Shown: positions 43,127 through 51,904 of the stretch, one piece after another
Position numbering within the stretch: position 1 is the stretch's first letter
Layout of the letters: each line of letters opens with the position of its first letter
NCBI RefSeq assembly: GCF_001613305.1
Contig: NZ_BDCC01000016.1
Span: 1-64,000 of the forward strand
Reading direction: 5' to 3'
DNA length: 64,000 nt
Origin: Nocardia vaccinii NBRC 15922
Lineage (GTDB): Bacteria; Actinomycetota; Actinomycetes; Mycobacteriales; Mycobacteriaceae
Notes under the pieces: model-generated
Database searches by the model: none
Told to the model about the DNA's origin: nothing
What the model saw: the letters and a program-made list of their open reading frames with translations, nothing else
Made by a program: the position numbers and the translations under genes

Positions 43127-44316
43127 ATGCTCGTTCCCAAACGGACCGGCATCCGCTTGACCCCCGGGACCATGGTGGCCCGCAAACGTGTCACATCACC
43201 CGTAAGTTCGATCGAGGGATATTTGCCCAGCAGAACCTCGAACATCACCCTCGCCTCCAGGCGCGCCAGCTGAGCGCCGAGGCATGCGTGCTCGCCTACT
43301 CCGAAGGCTATGTGGGGGTTGGGGTTACGGGTGATGTCGAATTCCTCGGCGGTCGGCCCGAAGACATCCTCGTCCCGATTCGCCGAGCCGTACAGCATGA
43401 CGACGACCTCGCCCGCGCGGATTCGCTGGCCGCGGATCTCGACATCCTCGACGGCTCGCCGCGCCATGTGAGTAACCGGGCTCGTGTACCGAAGCATCTC
43501 CTCCACGGCAACGGGAATCAGTGACGGATCGGCGCGCAAGGTAGCGAATTGCTCGGGATGGTCGATGAGTGCAAGGGTTCCCAGCGCGATGAGGTTTCGA
43601 GTGGTCTCGTTGCCGGCCACCAGCAACAAGAATGAGAAATTCAGCAGGTCCTGATCGCTGAGGCGCTCACCGTCGACCTCTGCGGTCGCCAGTATTGTCA
43701 GCAGGTCGTTCGGGCCGGTGACCTGCCCGGACCTGCGGGCATCGATCAGCCCGGTGAAGTACTGGTAGAGCTCGGCCAACGCGGTCAGAGAATCCAACTC
43801 GATGTCGGGATCGGCGCCTCCCACCGCCGCATCCGACCACGTCCGGAACTGCTCCCAGTCTTCGGTCGGTGCACCCAGAAGTTCCGCGATCATCCGAGTA
43901 GGCAATGGCGCGGCGATCTGCTCGGCGAATTCATAGCCCGTCGACGGGTCGAGTTCGTCGACGATCGATGTGACGATCGCGCGCACCTTGGGCTCCAGCA
44001 AACCCACCTGTCGGCGAGTGAAGCCCGAGTTGATGAGCTTGCGCAACTGCCGGTGCCGCGGAGGATCGGTGAAGATCAGGTTGCCCTCCTGGACCGGCGC
44101 CGGCTGAGCCGGATCGGGGATGGTTATGCCCTGGGTCGAGGAGAACTTGGCCGGATTGGTTGAGACATAGCGCACGTCCTCGTACTTGAGCAACGCCCAG
44201 AAGTTCGTGACGTCGTTGAAGACCACCGGCGTGGTCGAGCGCAACTCCCGGTAGGCCGGGTAGGGGTCACCAGCGTAGAAATCCGGTGAGTGCAGGGGGA
44301 CTGTAGTGAGCACCAT
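43123..44316 (-). CDS. Cytochrome P450 (CYP125/CYP142-like by context)
   Basis: A 397-residue P450. It has LLLVAGNETTRNLIALG (the I-helix with Glu-Thr-Thr), the ExxR motif EEMLRY and the heme loop FGVGEHACLGAQLARLE near residue 345. It heads the operon, as cyp125 heads igr, so terminal oxidation of an isoprenoid side chain is a reasonable guess. Subfamily cannot be assigned by eye. AAAGGA lies just before the ATG. Confidence 0.9.
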   Translation of the reverse strand: MVLTTVPLHSPDFYAGDPYPAYRELRSTTPVVFNDVTNFWALLKYEDVRYVSTNPAKFSSTQGITIPDPAQPAPVQEGNLIFTDPPRHRQLRKLINSGFTRRQVGLLEPKVRAIVTSIVDELDPSTGYEFAEQIAAPLPTRMIAELLGAPTEDWEQFRTWSDAAVGGADPDIELDSLTALAELYQYFTGLIDARRSGQVTGPNDLLTILATAEVDGERLSDQDLLNFSFLLLVAGNETTRNLIALGTLALIDHPEQFATLRADPSLIPVAVEEMLRYTSPVTHMARRAVEDVEIRGQRIRAGEVVVMLYGSANRDEDVFGPTAEEFDITRNPNPHIAFGVGEHACLGAQLARLEARVMFEVLLGKYPSIELTGDVTRLRATMVPGVKRMPVRLGTSM

Positions 44317-44330
44317 GTGCCATCCTTTGA

Positions 44331-44492
44331 GTCCGAATCGGACAGCTCGATGGATATGTCGTATCAGACTGAGCCTGTAGATGTGTCTACGCCATCCGCA
44401 ATAACCTTGTCAACTGGGGCTTTCCGGTTCCGTGTCGGAACTTTGGACGATTGACGAACCTCGACAAGCGGTGTACATATTTTGTGAGAATG
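44331..44492. promoter_or_regulatory. Divergent control region with inverted repeats
   Basis: The 200-base space between the P450 (leftward) and aldehyde dehydrogenase (rightward) contains GTCCG-AAT-CGGAC (44331-44343), GTAGA-TGTG-TCTAC (44377-44390) and GTACATA...GTGAGAAT (44473-44491). The first lies beside the P450 ribosome site and the last 25 bases before the aldehyde dehydrogenase. These fit TetR-type operators. Which protein binds is not known. Confidence 0.45.
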
Positions 44493-44516
44493 TTCGTTTC
44501 CGGGTTAAGGATCGCG

Positions 44517-45977
44517 ATGGCTGACACTCACCCGCTACTCGACACCTACGGCTTGTACATCGATGGCCGATGGGTAGATCCCGATGCCGGGAGATATGAC
44601 GACGTATGCCCCGCATCCGGAGAGCCGTTCATATCCGCGCCGGATGCAGGCGCCGGCCGGGTGCACGGGGCGCTGGCCGCGGCCAGAACCGCGTTCGACC
44701 AGGGCCCGTGGCCCAGGATGAGTGCCGGCGAGCGGCGGCATTGCCTCGAACAACTCGGCAATGCCTTGCTGGAACGTGCGGACGAGCTGTACTCCTTGGC
44801 GCAGCTCGAGTGGGGGTGTACCGCCAACGAGCGACTGTTCCAGATCGATGGTCCGGCGTTCATGGTTTTGCACGCGGCAGAGCTGGCGACCGAACCAGTC
44901 GAACAGCCCATCGATGCCTTCGGCGCCGCCGGCACCACTCTGTTGCGGTACGAGCCGCTGGGCGTGGTATCGATCCTGACGCCATGGAATTTTCCGCACA
45001 CACTCAACTGCATGAAGGTCGGCAACGCGCTCGCAGCGGGAAACACCGTCGTGCTCAAGCCATCGCCGCTGACGCCGTTGGCCGGACTCGCGCTGGCGCG
45101 AATCATCAAGGACCACACCGACATTCCGCCCGGCGTCGTGAATGTGGTGACGCCCTCGAGCGTCGAGGCGAGCAGACTCTTGACCACGGACCCGCGCGTA
45201 GACATGGTCAGTTTCACCGGCAGCTCGGCGGTCGGCCGAGAGGTGATGGCCGCCGCGGCCGGCAGTATGAAACGTCTACTGCTCGAATGCGGCGGCAAGT
45301 CCGCGAGCATATTTCTCGACGACGTCGAAGTCACCGACGAGTTGCTCGAACGGGTCCTGTTCGAAGGCTGCACGCTGCACGCCGGGCAAGCGTGCATCCT
45401 CAACAGCCGGCTGCTACTGCCCGACTCCATCCACGATGAAGTGGTCTATCGTCTCGGCAAGCTGGCGGGCGCGGTCCGCATCGGCGATCCGACCGATCCC
45501 GCCGTCCAGATGGGTCCCCTGATCAGCTCCGGACACCTCGAACGCGTGGCAGGCCACGTCGATACCGCAGTGCGCGAAGGCGCACGTGTTGTCGCCGGCG
45601 GCGCCCGCGCCACGGGCCTCGGGACAGGTTTCTACTTCGAGCCCACCGTCCTGGCCGATGTCGCCTCCGGCTCGCATATCGCTCACGACGAGGTCTTCGG
45701 GCCGGTGCTGACGGTATTGCGTTACCACGATGATCAGGAGGCGGTCGCTCTGGCCAACGACTCGATATACGGCCTCGGTGGAGCGGTGTGGGGCACCGAT
45801 GTGGAGCGTGCGCTGAACATCGCCCGCCGGATCCGCACCGGGCAGGTGACGATCAACGGTTGCGGGCCCGGCGATGCCCCATTCGGCGGCTTCAAACAAA
45901 GCGGCATCGGCCGGGAGGGCGGGCTGCTCGGGCTGCGAAACTATATGGAGCCCAAGGCGATCGGAATTCCAGCGTGA
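44517..45977 (+). CDS. Aldehyde dehydrogenase family protein
   Basis: A 486-residue aldehyde dehydrogenase. It has TPWNFPHTLN, FTGSSAVGREV, the Glu of LLECGGKSA and the nucleophile Cys in HAGQACILNSR. It ends in PFGGFKQSGIGREGG. ATG 44517 has AAGGA about 6 bases upstream, and an in-frame ATG at 44490 is the alternative. It fits oxidation of a P450-generated aldehyde to the acid, which the CoA-transferase next door would then activate. Confidence 0.92.
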   Translation: MADTHPLLDTYGLYIDGRWVDPDAGRYDDVCPASGEPFISAPDAGAGRVHGALAAARTAFDQGPWPRMSAGERRHCLEQLGNALLERADELYSLAQLEWGCTANERLFQIDGPAFMVLHAAELATEPVEQPIDAFGAAGTTLLRYEPLGVVSILTPWNFPHTLNCMKVGNALAAGNTVVLKPSPLTPLAGLALARIIKDHTDIPPGVVNVVTPSSVEASRLLTTDPRVDMVSFTGSSAVGREVMAAAAGSMKRLLLECGGKSASIFLDDVEVTDELLERVLFEGCTLHAGQACILNSRLLLPDSIHDEVVYRLGKLAGAVRIGDPTDPAVQMGPLISSGHLERVAGHVDTAVREGARVVAGGARATGLGTGFYFEPTVLADVASGSHIAHDEVFGPVLTVLRYHDDQEAVALANDSIYGLGGAVWGTDVERALNIARRIRTGQVTINGCGPGDAPFGGFKQSGIGREGGLLGLRNYMEPKAIGIPA

Positions 45978-48364
45978 GCACATCACTGAGTGGCCTGCGC
46001 GTCATCGAGATTACCGAAGAGATCCCCGGGCCGTACTGTACGAAATTGCTGCACGATCTCGGCGCCACGGTCTATAAGGTCGAGTCTCCCGCAGGAGACC
46101 CCATGCGCCTGTGGGGCCCGTTCCCCGGTGACACTCCGGACCCTCGAAGAAGCGGGTTGTTCTGCTACCTCAATTCCGGAAAATCCGGCGCCACTGCCGA
46201 TTTCGCTTCCGAAATCGACCGATCAGCCGTGTACGGCTTGATCGCGGACGCGGATATCCTCGTCGAGGACCTCATGCCGGAGCAGACCGGCCGCTCCGGC
46301 CTCGCCCTCGACACCGAGACCCTCCAGCGCATCAATCCGAACCTTGTCGTCATCCGGATCTCGGGCTTCGGGCGCCAAGGCCCTCTGCGGGACCGCCGAA
46401 CCACCTCGTTGACCATGCAGGCCGCCGCGGGCTGGATCAATCCGCGCGAGCTGGGACGGCCACCGGTGCAGGCCGGCGCCAGGATTCCCGAATACATCGC
46501 CGGAGCCTATGCGGCCATGGGCGGGCTCACAGCCCTGCGCGTCTCGGGCGCGACCGACCGGGTCGTAGAAGTCGACGTATCGATCTTCGAGTCGCTGTTG
46601 TCCACGCTGCCCTACCCCATGCTGATGGCCGAACGACTTGCACGCCTGGGACTTCCGACCAATGCGAAAGCCGCACCGATGCTGGGAATCGTGCGCGCTT
46701 CCGACGGCTGGATCGGGATCAACTGCCTGACCGGACAGCACTGGCTCGACCTCTGCGCCATGGTAGGCCTGCCCGAGTTCGGCGAACATCAGATCGCGAT
46801 CATGCTGGGCGGCCCCGAACGCGGCGACTTCTTCGCCAAAGTGCAGCCGTGGCTCGACGAGCGAACCGTCGCCGACATCGTGGAACTGAGTCAACTGCTG
46901 CATATTCCGGCCGCACCGGTGAACGACGGGGCCGGCATCCTACGTAGCCCGCAGTACATCGAACGAGAATTCTTCGCGGCGGGCGGAGACCACGATTGGC
47001 GATTTCAGCAGCCCGGCCCACCGTTCCGGCTTTCCAAGACACCGGCGGTTCGGGGGGAGCCGGCTCCGCCGCAGGACATCACCGTTCTCGCGGCGTCGGC
47101 TCGTCGCGAGCCCCGCGAGCCGGGCCGCTCCAGCGACGTGACACTGCCGTTCTCCGGGCTGAAGGTCTTCGATATGAGCACCTTCTGGGCCGGCGCCTAC
47201 CTGACCTGTTACCTCGGGGCTTTCGGCGCCGAGGTGATCAAGGTCGAATCGATCCAGCGCCCCGACGGGCACCGCTACTCGGGCTCCATAGTGCGTGACC
47301 AGGACGACTGGTACGAACGCGGGCCGCTGTGGCAGGGCACGAATCTGAACAAACGTGACCTGACCCTGGACCTCAATTCCGATGCCGGCCGGTCCCTTGC
47401 GCGCAAACTGATCGCCGAAGCCGACGTCGTGGTGGAGAACTATTCGCCGCGCGTGGTCGAGCAATTCGGCCTCGACTACGAATCACTGACCGCCATCAAA
47501 CCCGATGTGATCATGGTGCGAATGCCCGGATTCGGCTTGGCGGGTCCGTGGCGCAACTACGTCGGCTGGGCACTGAATATCGAACAACTTTCCGGAATGT
47601 CCGCTGTCACAGGCTATCCCGATGGCCCACCATGCAATATTCAGGGGCCGGCCGACCCCATCGCAGGCGTACACGCCGCGGTGGCTCTGATGGGCGCGTT
47701 GGAACACCGCCGGCGCACCGGGGAAGGACAGCTGATCGAAGTCGCGCAGATCGAGGCCGGCGCAGCGGTGACGGCCGAGCCGATGATCGAGTACTCGCTG
47801 ACCGGACGGCTCAGGGGCCGCGAAGGAAACCGGCACCGTAGTTACCCCCAAGGCGTGTACCCGACCGCCGTAGACGACGACTGGGTCGCGCTGACAGTGC
47901 GTGACGACAGCGATTGGGCAGGCGTACTACGCTCTATAGCCCGGCCCGAACTGTCCGGCGACCCACGATTGTCCACGACGGCTCAGCGACTCGCGAATCA
48001 CGATCTCTTCGACGAGATCATCAACAACTGGACGGCCGAGAGAGAACCGGAAGAAATCGTGACAACGCTTTCCGAGCACGGTGTGCCGGCAGAGCGAGTG
48101 CTCACACCGGACCGGATGTACGATCTTCCGCAACTCGAGGCTCGCGGCTTCTACCAGGAACTCGAACACCCGATTACCGGACCACACCGGTACCCGGGCT
48201 GGCCCTTCCGGATCACGCCCGGTCCACATCATCATCACCGGTCGGCACCGCCGACATTGGGACAGCACAACACCGAAATTCTCCACGGCCTGGGCCTGTC
48301 GGACACCGAACTCGCCGAACTCTCCGAACAACACATTATCGGCAACCGGTTACTGAATCCCTGA
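45974..48364 (+). CDS. Tandem CaiB/BaiF CoA-transferase (two fused domains)
   Basis: A 796-residue protein with two family III CoA-transferase domains: about 1-375 (VIEITEEIPGPYCTKLLHDLGA, YKVESPAGDP) and 395-796 (VFDMSTFWAGAYLTCYLGAFGA, IKVESIQRPDG). The catalytic Asp is kept in the second half (GPADPIAGVHAAVALMGAL). The matching place in the first half reads ARIPEYIAGAYAAMGG, with Glu. So the second half is probably the active site and the first structural or altered. The GTG start at 45974 overlaps the aldehyde dehydrogenase stop. Confidence 0.88.
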   Translation: MSTSLSGLRVIEITEEIPGPYCTKLLHDLGATVYKVESPAGDPMRLWGPFPGDTPDPRRSGLFCYLNSGKSGATADFASEIDRSAVYGLIADADILVEDLMPEQTGRSGLALDTETLQRINPNLVVIRISGFGRQGPLRDRRTTSLTMQAAAGWINPRELGRPPVQAGARIPEYIAGAYAAMGGLTALRVSGATDRVVEVDVSIFESLLSTLPYPMLMAERLARLGLPTNAKAAPMLGIVRASDGWIGINCLTGQHWLDLCAMVGLPEFGEHQIAIMLGGPERGDFFAKVQPWLDERTVADIVELSQLLHIPAAPVNDGAGILRSPQYIEREFFAAGGDHDWRFQQPGPPFRLSKTPAVRGEPAPPQDITVLAASARREPREPGRSSDVTLPFSGLKVFDMSTFWAGAYLTCYLGAFGAEVIKVESIQRPDGHRYSGSIVRDQDDWYERGPLWQGTNLNKRDLTLDLNSDAGRSLARKLIAEADVVVENYSPRVVEQFGLDYESLTAIKPDVIMVRMPGFGLAGPWRNYVGWALNIEQLSGMSAVTGYPDGPPCNIQGPADPIAGVHAAVALMGALEHRRRTGEGQLIEVAQIEAGAAVTAEPMIEYSLTGRLRGREGNRHRSYPQGVYPTAVDDDWVALTVRDDSDWAGVLRSIARPELSGDPRLSTTAQRLANHDLFDEIINNWTAEREPEEIVTTLSEHGVPAERVLTPDRMYDLPQLEARGFYQELEHPITGPHRYPGWPFRITPGPHHHHRSAPPTLGQHNTEILHGLGLSDTELAELSEQHIIGNRLLNP

Positions 48365-48387
48365 TAATTCTCGTCACAATAAATTTC

Positions 48388-48403
48388 TCACATTCGGATG
48401 TGA
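48388..48403. promoter_or_regulatory. Inverted repeat TCACAT-TCGG-ATGTGA upstream of the DUF35-Ltp2 fusion
   Basis: A perfect 6-bp palindrome with 4-base spacer overlaps a TTTCTCACA element, 34-49 bases before the ATG at 48437. It could be a local operator, giving the fusion gene and the membrane-protein genes their own promoter. Confidence 0.4.
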
Positions 48404-48436
48404 CGATCCTGTGCTTACCGTCGAAACGGAGGTCTC

Positions 48437-50095
48437 ATGTCAGCGCCGTCGGATCGCCTCCTTCCGTTGATAACCCCCCTGAACGAATTCTTCTGGACCT
48501 CCGGAGCCGATGCCAGGCTTCGTATCCAAGAATGCACGTCGTGCCGCTCGTTGATACACCCGCCGCAGCCGATGTGCCGATACTGCCACGCCGACGACAT
48601 GGGGATTCGTGTCGTTTCCGGGCTCGCCACGCTGGCCGGTTTCACCATCAACCATCGATTCCGCGTTCCAGGCCTCCCGACGCCTTACGTCGTCGCGGAG
48701 GTCGCGCTCGACGAAGATCCGCGAGTTCGTTTGACCACCAACCCGGTTCACTGCGATCCGGCGGACCTGGAACTCGGCATGCGCATGCGAGTCGTCTTCG
48801 AACAGGTCGATGACGTCTGGCTCCCCTTGTTCGAGCCGACCGGAGAACAGATCACGTCCCCGCGAATTCCCGAGGAGGAAATCGAACCGGAGAATGTGCA
48901 CCGGTACGTGCGCCCCATGGCGACCCCCGAGAAGTTCGAGGATAAAGTCGCTATCACCGGGATCGGAATGTCGGAGATCGGTCGCAGATTGATGGTGCCG
49001 CCGCTGTCGTTGACGACTCAGGCCTGTACCCGTGCCATTCACGATGCCGGGTTGACGATCGAGGACATCGATGGTTTGTCCACCTATCCCGGTGCCGGGC
49101 AATTCGGCGGGTTCACCGAGGGCGGGGCCACGGCGGTCGCCGCCGCGATGGGAATACGACCGGTCTGGCACAACGGTGGAGGCGATACTTTCGGCCCGGG
49201 CGGGTCGGTGATCGCAGCGATGATAGCGGTGGCCAGCGGCCTGGCCCGCCACGTGCTCTGTTTCCGCACCGTCTGGGAATCCACCCATAATGAACTCGTC
49301 CGGCAGGGCAAGATAGCGCCACCCGGCGGCCGGATCGATAGCTGGATAATTCCCTTCGGAGCCACATCGGCGGCACACACTCTGGCGCAATCCGCACAAC
49401 GATATTTTCACCGCTACGGGGCGACACGCGAAACCTTGGGATGGATCGCACTGAACCAGCGAGCAAACGCATCGCTCAACCCCACAGCCGTATATCGCGA
49501 CAGCATGACGATGGAGGATTACCTCACGGCCCGCACCATCACCACCCCGTTCGGCCTGTACGACTGCGACGTACCGTGCGATGGGGGCGTGGCTGTGGTG
49601 GTATCCGCGAAGGACACCGCCAAAGACCTCGCCAAACCACCCGTTCTGGTGGAAGCCGTCGGGACCCAGATCGTCGACCGGATCGAATGGGACCAGAGCA
49701 CTCTCACCCATGAGCCCCAGGTCCTCGGCCAGGCGGCACACCTGTGGACGCGCACGTCGCTGCGTCCCGGCGACGTCGACGTTGCACAACTCTACGACGG
49801 CTTCACATTCAACTGCCTGTCCTGGATCGAAGCGCTCGGCTTCTGCGGTTTCGGCGAAGCCAAAGAATTCCTCGACGGCGGAAAGAACATCTCACGCCAC
49901 GGCTCGATCCCTCTGAACACACACGGCGGACAACTGTCCCACGGCCGCACCCACGGAATGGGTCTCATCCACGAAGCCGTAGCACAACTGCGTGGTGAAT
50001 GCGGACCACGGCAGATCCCCGACGCCAAAGTCGCAGTCACAAGCAGCGGCGGCCTGACCCCCAGCGGCGTGCTGTTGCTGAGGACCGAGACGTGA
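48437..50095 (+). CDS. Natural fusion of a DUF35 OB-fold/zinc-ribbon domain with an Ltp2-like thiolase-fold retro-aldolase
   Basis: A 552-residue single chain. Residues 1-155 are DUF35, with zinc cysteines 33, 36, 47 and 50 and an OB fold. From about 165 it is an Ltp2-type thiolase fold: VAITGIGMSEIGRR, GGGDTFGPGGSVIAAMIAV without the thiolase Cys, AQLYDGFTFNCLSWIEALGF, NTHGGQLSHGRTHGMG. In sterol degradation these two modules are separate proteins that form the aldolase complex releasing propionyl-CoA. The fusion would enforce that pairing. CGGAGG at 48427-48432 supports ATG 48437. Confidence 0.9.
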   Translation: MSAPSDRLLPLITPLNEFFWTSGADARLRIQECTSCRSLIHPPQPMCRYCHADDMGIRVVSGLATLAGFTINHRFRVPGLPTPYVVAEVALDEDPRVRLTTNPVHCDPADLELGMRMRVVFEQVDDVWLPLFEPTGEQITSPRIPEEEIEPENVHRYVRPMATPEKFEDKVAITGIGMSEIGRRLMVPPLSLTTQACTRAIHDAGLTIEDIDGLSTYPGAGQFGGFTEGGATAVAAAMGIRPVWHNGGGDTFGPGGSVIAAMIAVASGLARHVLCFRTVWESTHNELVRQGKIAPPGGRIDSWIIPFGATSAAHTLAQSAQRYFHRYGATRETLGWIALNQRANASLNPTAVYRDSMTMEDYLTARTITTPFGLYDCDVPCDGGVAVVVSAKDTAKDLAKPPVLVEAVGTQIVDRIEWDQSTLTHEPQVLGQAAHLWTRTSLRPGDVDVAQLYDGFTFNCLSWIEALGFCGFGEAKEFLDGGKNISRHGSIPLNTHGGQLSHGRTHGMGLIHEAVAQLRGECGPRQIPDAKVAVTSSGGLTPSGVLLLRTET

Positions 50096-50181
50096 CCACG
50101 CCAGATTTTCGAAAGGGAGTGCGTGGACAGATCAATCGGATACCCGGCCCCGAACCAATAACTCGACACGGAGGCAACATC

Positions 50182-50280
50182 ATGCTATTGGATCTTCTTC
50201 GACTGACGATTGCGTGGGGCGCGATCTGCGCTGTCACCGCGCTGTGGTATTGGATCATGAGAAATATCGGAACATTCTGA
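50182..50280 (+). CDS. 32-residue single-pass membrane protein
   Basis: ATG 50182 follows GGAGG by 8-9 bases and encodes MLLDLLRLTIAWGAICAVTA, then LWYWIMRNIGTF. This is one hydrophobic helix with a short basic end. It starts about 85 bases after the DUF35-Ltp2 fusion. The family is unknown. The good ribosome site and the neighbouring membrane genes argue that it is real. Confidence 0.55.
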   Translation: MLLDLLRLTIAWGAICAVTALWYWIMRNIGTF

Positions 50281-50422
50281 CTCGAGCCGCGACACAACGG
50301 CGAAACCAGATACTGGAAACGGAGGCATGAATCTCCACATCTGACACTCGAAGCTAGTCGTTTACGCCTTTATTCACATTATTTCAATGCCATTGTCCGG
50401 ACACTCAGGAGATTCCTCTGAT

Positions 50423-50542
50423 ATGAATGAAGAAGACCGTCGGCGACGAAACGCGCTGATCGTATTTCAGGTCGGCATATACGGGTTTTTATTGGCCATG
50501 TTCTTGGTACAGCTCCAGATGTACCTGACGCGAGCCTGGTAG
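50423..50542 (+). CDS. 39-residue single-pass membrane protein
   Basis: ATG 50423 to TAG 50542. A basic start (NEEDRRRRN) is followed by a hydrophobic helix (ALIVFQVGIYGFLLAMFLVQ) and LQMYLTRAW, so the N-terminus should be cytoplasmic. AGGAG lies about 10 bases upstream. The next gene starts at the very next base after the stop, which implies translational coupling. The family is unknown. Confidence 0.6.
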   Translation: MNEEDRRRRNALIVFQVGIYGFLLAMFLVQLQMYLTRAW

Positions 50543-51292
50543 GTGGTAATGGATCTCCCGACCTCGAACCGCCGCCGTGGGACGACCGCCGCCGACTCCG
50601 CGTCGGATTCGCCCACCACAGTTTCCGACGAGCGGGACGCGCACGTCATCGAATCCGAGACCGCCCAGCGCGCCGCCGACCGGTGGCTGGTCACGGGTAC
50701 GGCGCTGATGGGAACCCTCGTGCTGGGAATCGTCGGCTTGCCGTTCTTCCTGCGCGGGATGTGGTTACAGCGCAAAGCGCAACAGGCCGGCCTGTCGGTC
50801 CGGCCGATGATCGTAACCCTGATCGGGTACCTCATCATCCTCGACGCCGCTCTCAACAGCATCGGATGGGTATTGGACGTCTTCGCCAGCCATACCTTGA
50901 TAGATCGGGCATTCTTCACCGCGTGGGGCAGCTTCTTCGACGGCGGTTACTTCTGGCACTACAACGAGTGGTCGATCGGCGGCTCGGCGGCCCCGGGAGA
51001 AAAATCCTGGGAGATAGCCAGCATTTTCGTCGTATTTCCGATGCGCATTGCCGCAGCGATCGCATTTCTCCAGATGAAGCGTTGGGGCTACCAGTGGACG
51101 ATCGTCACCTGCTGGTTCGGCGTCGTCATCTGGGTCGGCTATATCGTCAATATGACCCTCTACGCCGATATTCGGTTCGACGCTACCGTCGTACCGGTCA
51201 TAGGCTGGTGGCTTTTCAACATATTCTATATCACCCCTTTCCTCGCAATCCCCTATCTGCATACGGTCGACCGTGAGATATTCACCGACTGA
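50543..51292 (+). CDS. Five-helix membrane protein of unknown function
   Basis: A 249-residue integral membrane protein. A hydrophilic N-terminus of about 45 residues is followed by five hydrophobic segments (roughly 48-70, 88-114, 155-178, 183-207, 216-239). The 40-residue loop between helices 2 and 3 is aromatic and acidic (GGYFWHYNEWSIGG) and could line a substrate site. GTG 50543 directly follows the previous stop, and ATG 50549 is the alternative. I do not recognise the family. The context, after a side-chain-degradation operon, suggests a membrane step on a lipophilic substrate or its transport. Confidence 0.75.
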   Translation: MVMDLPTSNRRRGTTAADSASDSPTTVSDERDAHVIESETAQRAADRWLVTGTALMGTLVLGIVGLPFFLRGMWLQRKAQQAGLSVRPMIVTLIGYLIILDAALNSIGWVLDVFASHTLIDRAFFTAWGSFFDGGYFWHYNEWSIGGSAAPGEKSWEIASIFVVFPMRIAAAIAFLQMKRWGYQWTIVTCWFGVVIWVGYIVNMTLYADIRFDATVVPVIGWWLFNIFYITPFLAIPYLHTVDREIFTD

Positions 51293-51319
51293 CCCGATAG
51301 GCCCAGAATCGAGCCGACG

Positions 51320-51766
51320 ATGACTGATCGAACCGCCACAGACGGTACCGCACAGACCAACTCCGCCCTTCCTCCAGGCACCACCCCCCAGTTCGCGCGC
51401 ATGCATTTGTGGATCAAACGTATCGTGATCGTCTGCATGTTCGGATTGGTTATCGAAGGTGCGCTGACCCTCCCCGCTGTCGCGGTATGGTACGGCTACC
51501 CCACTCTGTCGCTGACACAGATATGCAGCGAATTGATGAAGGTACGCTATTCCGATGACACACTGGAATGCAAGTACCCCTATCCCATGAACGGACCACC
51601 GTATGGCGGAAAATCCGAAGCGGCAAACCAAAAAACCGCTCGAGACCAATGGGGCATCCAACCGATGCCGAAATATAAACGAATTGGTTTCCGTGAACTA
51701 GTCCGCAACCACGAACGACGGCTCGCTCAGCAAAAAGCGCAGCAAACCAACGCCAAACCTCGGTAG
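51320..51766 (+). CDS. Single-pass membrane protein of unknown function
   Basis: A 148-residue protein. About 28 hydrophilic residues are followed by one membrane helix ([20 protein letters not shown]) and a soluble C-terminal part. That part has two cysteines ([19 protein letters not shown]) which could form a disulfide outside the cell. A strongly basic tail follows ([14 protein letters not shown]). It starts 27 bases after the five-helix protein. It is probably part of the same unrecognised membrane complex. Confidence 0.7.
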   Translation: MTDRTATDGTAQTNSALPPGTTPQFARMHLWIKRIVIVCMFGLVIEGALTLPAVAVWYGYPTLSLTQICSELMKVRYSDDTLECKYPYPMNGPPYGGKSEAANQKTARDQWGIQPMPKYKRIGFRELVRNHERRLAQQKAQQTNAKPR

Positions 51767-51904
51767 GCCGTCGAAACCACCGCTGCACCCGTTGCGGTAG
51801 AGACGCGAGGTCCGGCGGTGAGATACAGACTTCGCTGGGCAACGTAGCCAATCCTGGTTCGGCCGGGCGCTGGCGTTGCCGGCTACGCCGGCGAACTGGT
51901 GCGC

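Noticed and set aside
50182..51766. Particulate methane/hydrocarbon monooxygenase (PmoCAB-like) genes
   Set aside because: The number and size of the membrane proteins tempted this reading. The sequences lack the conserved copper-ligand pattern, and the four sizes do not match PmoC, PmoA and PmoB.
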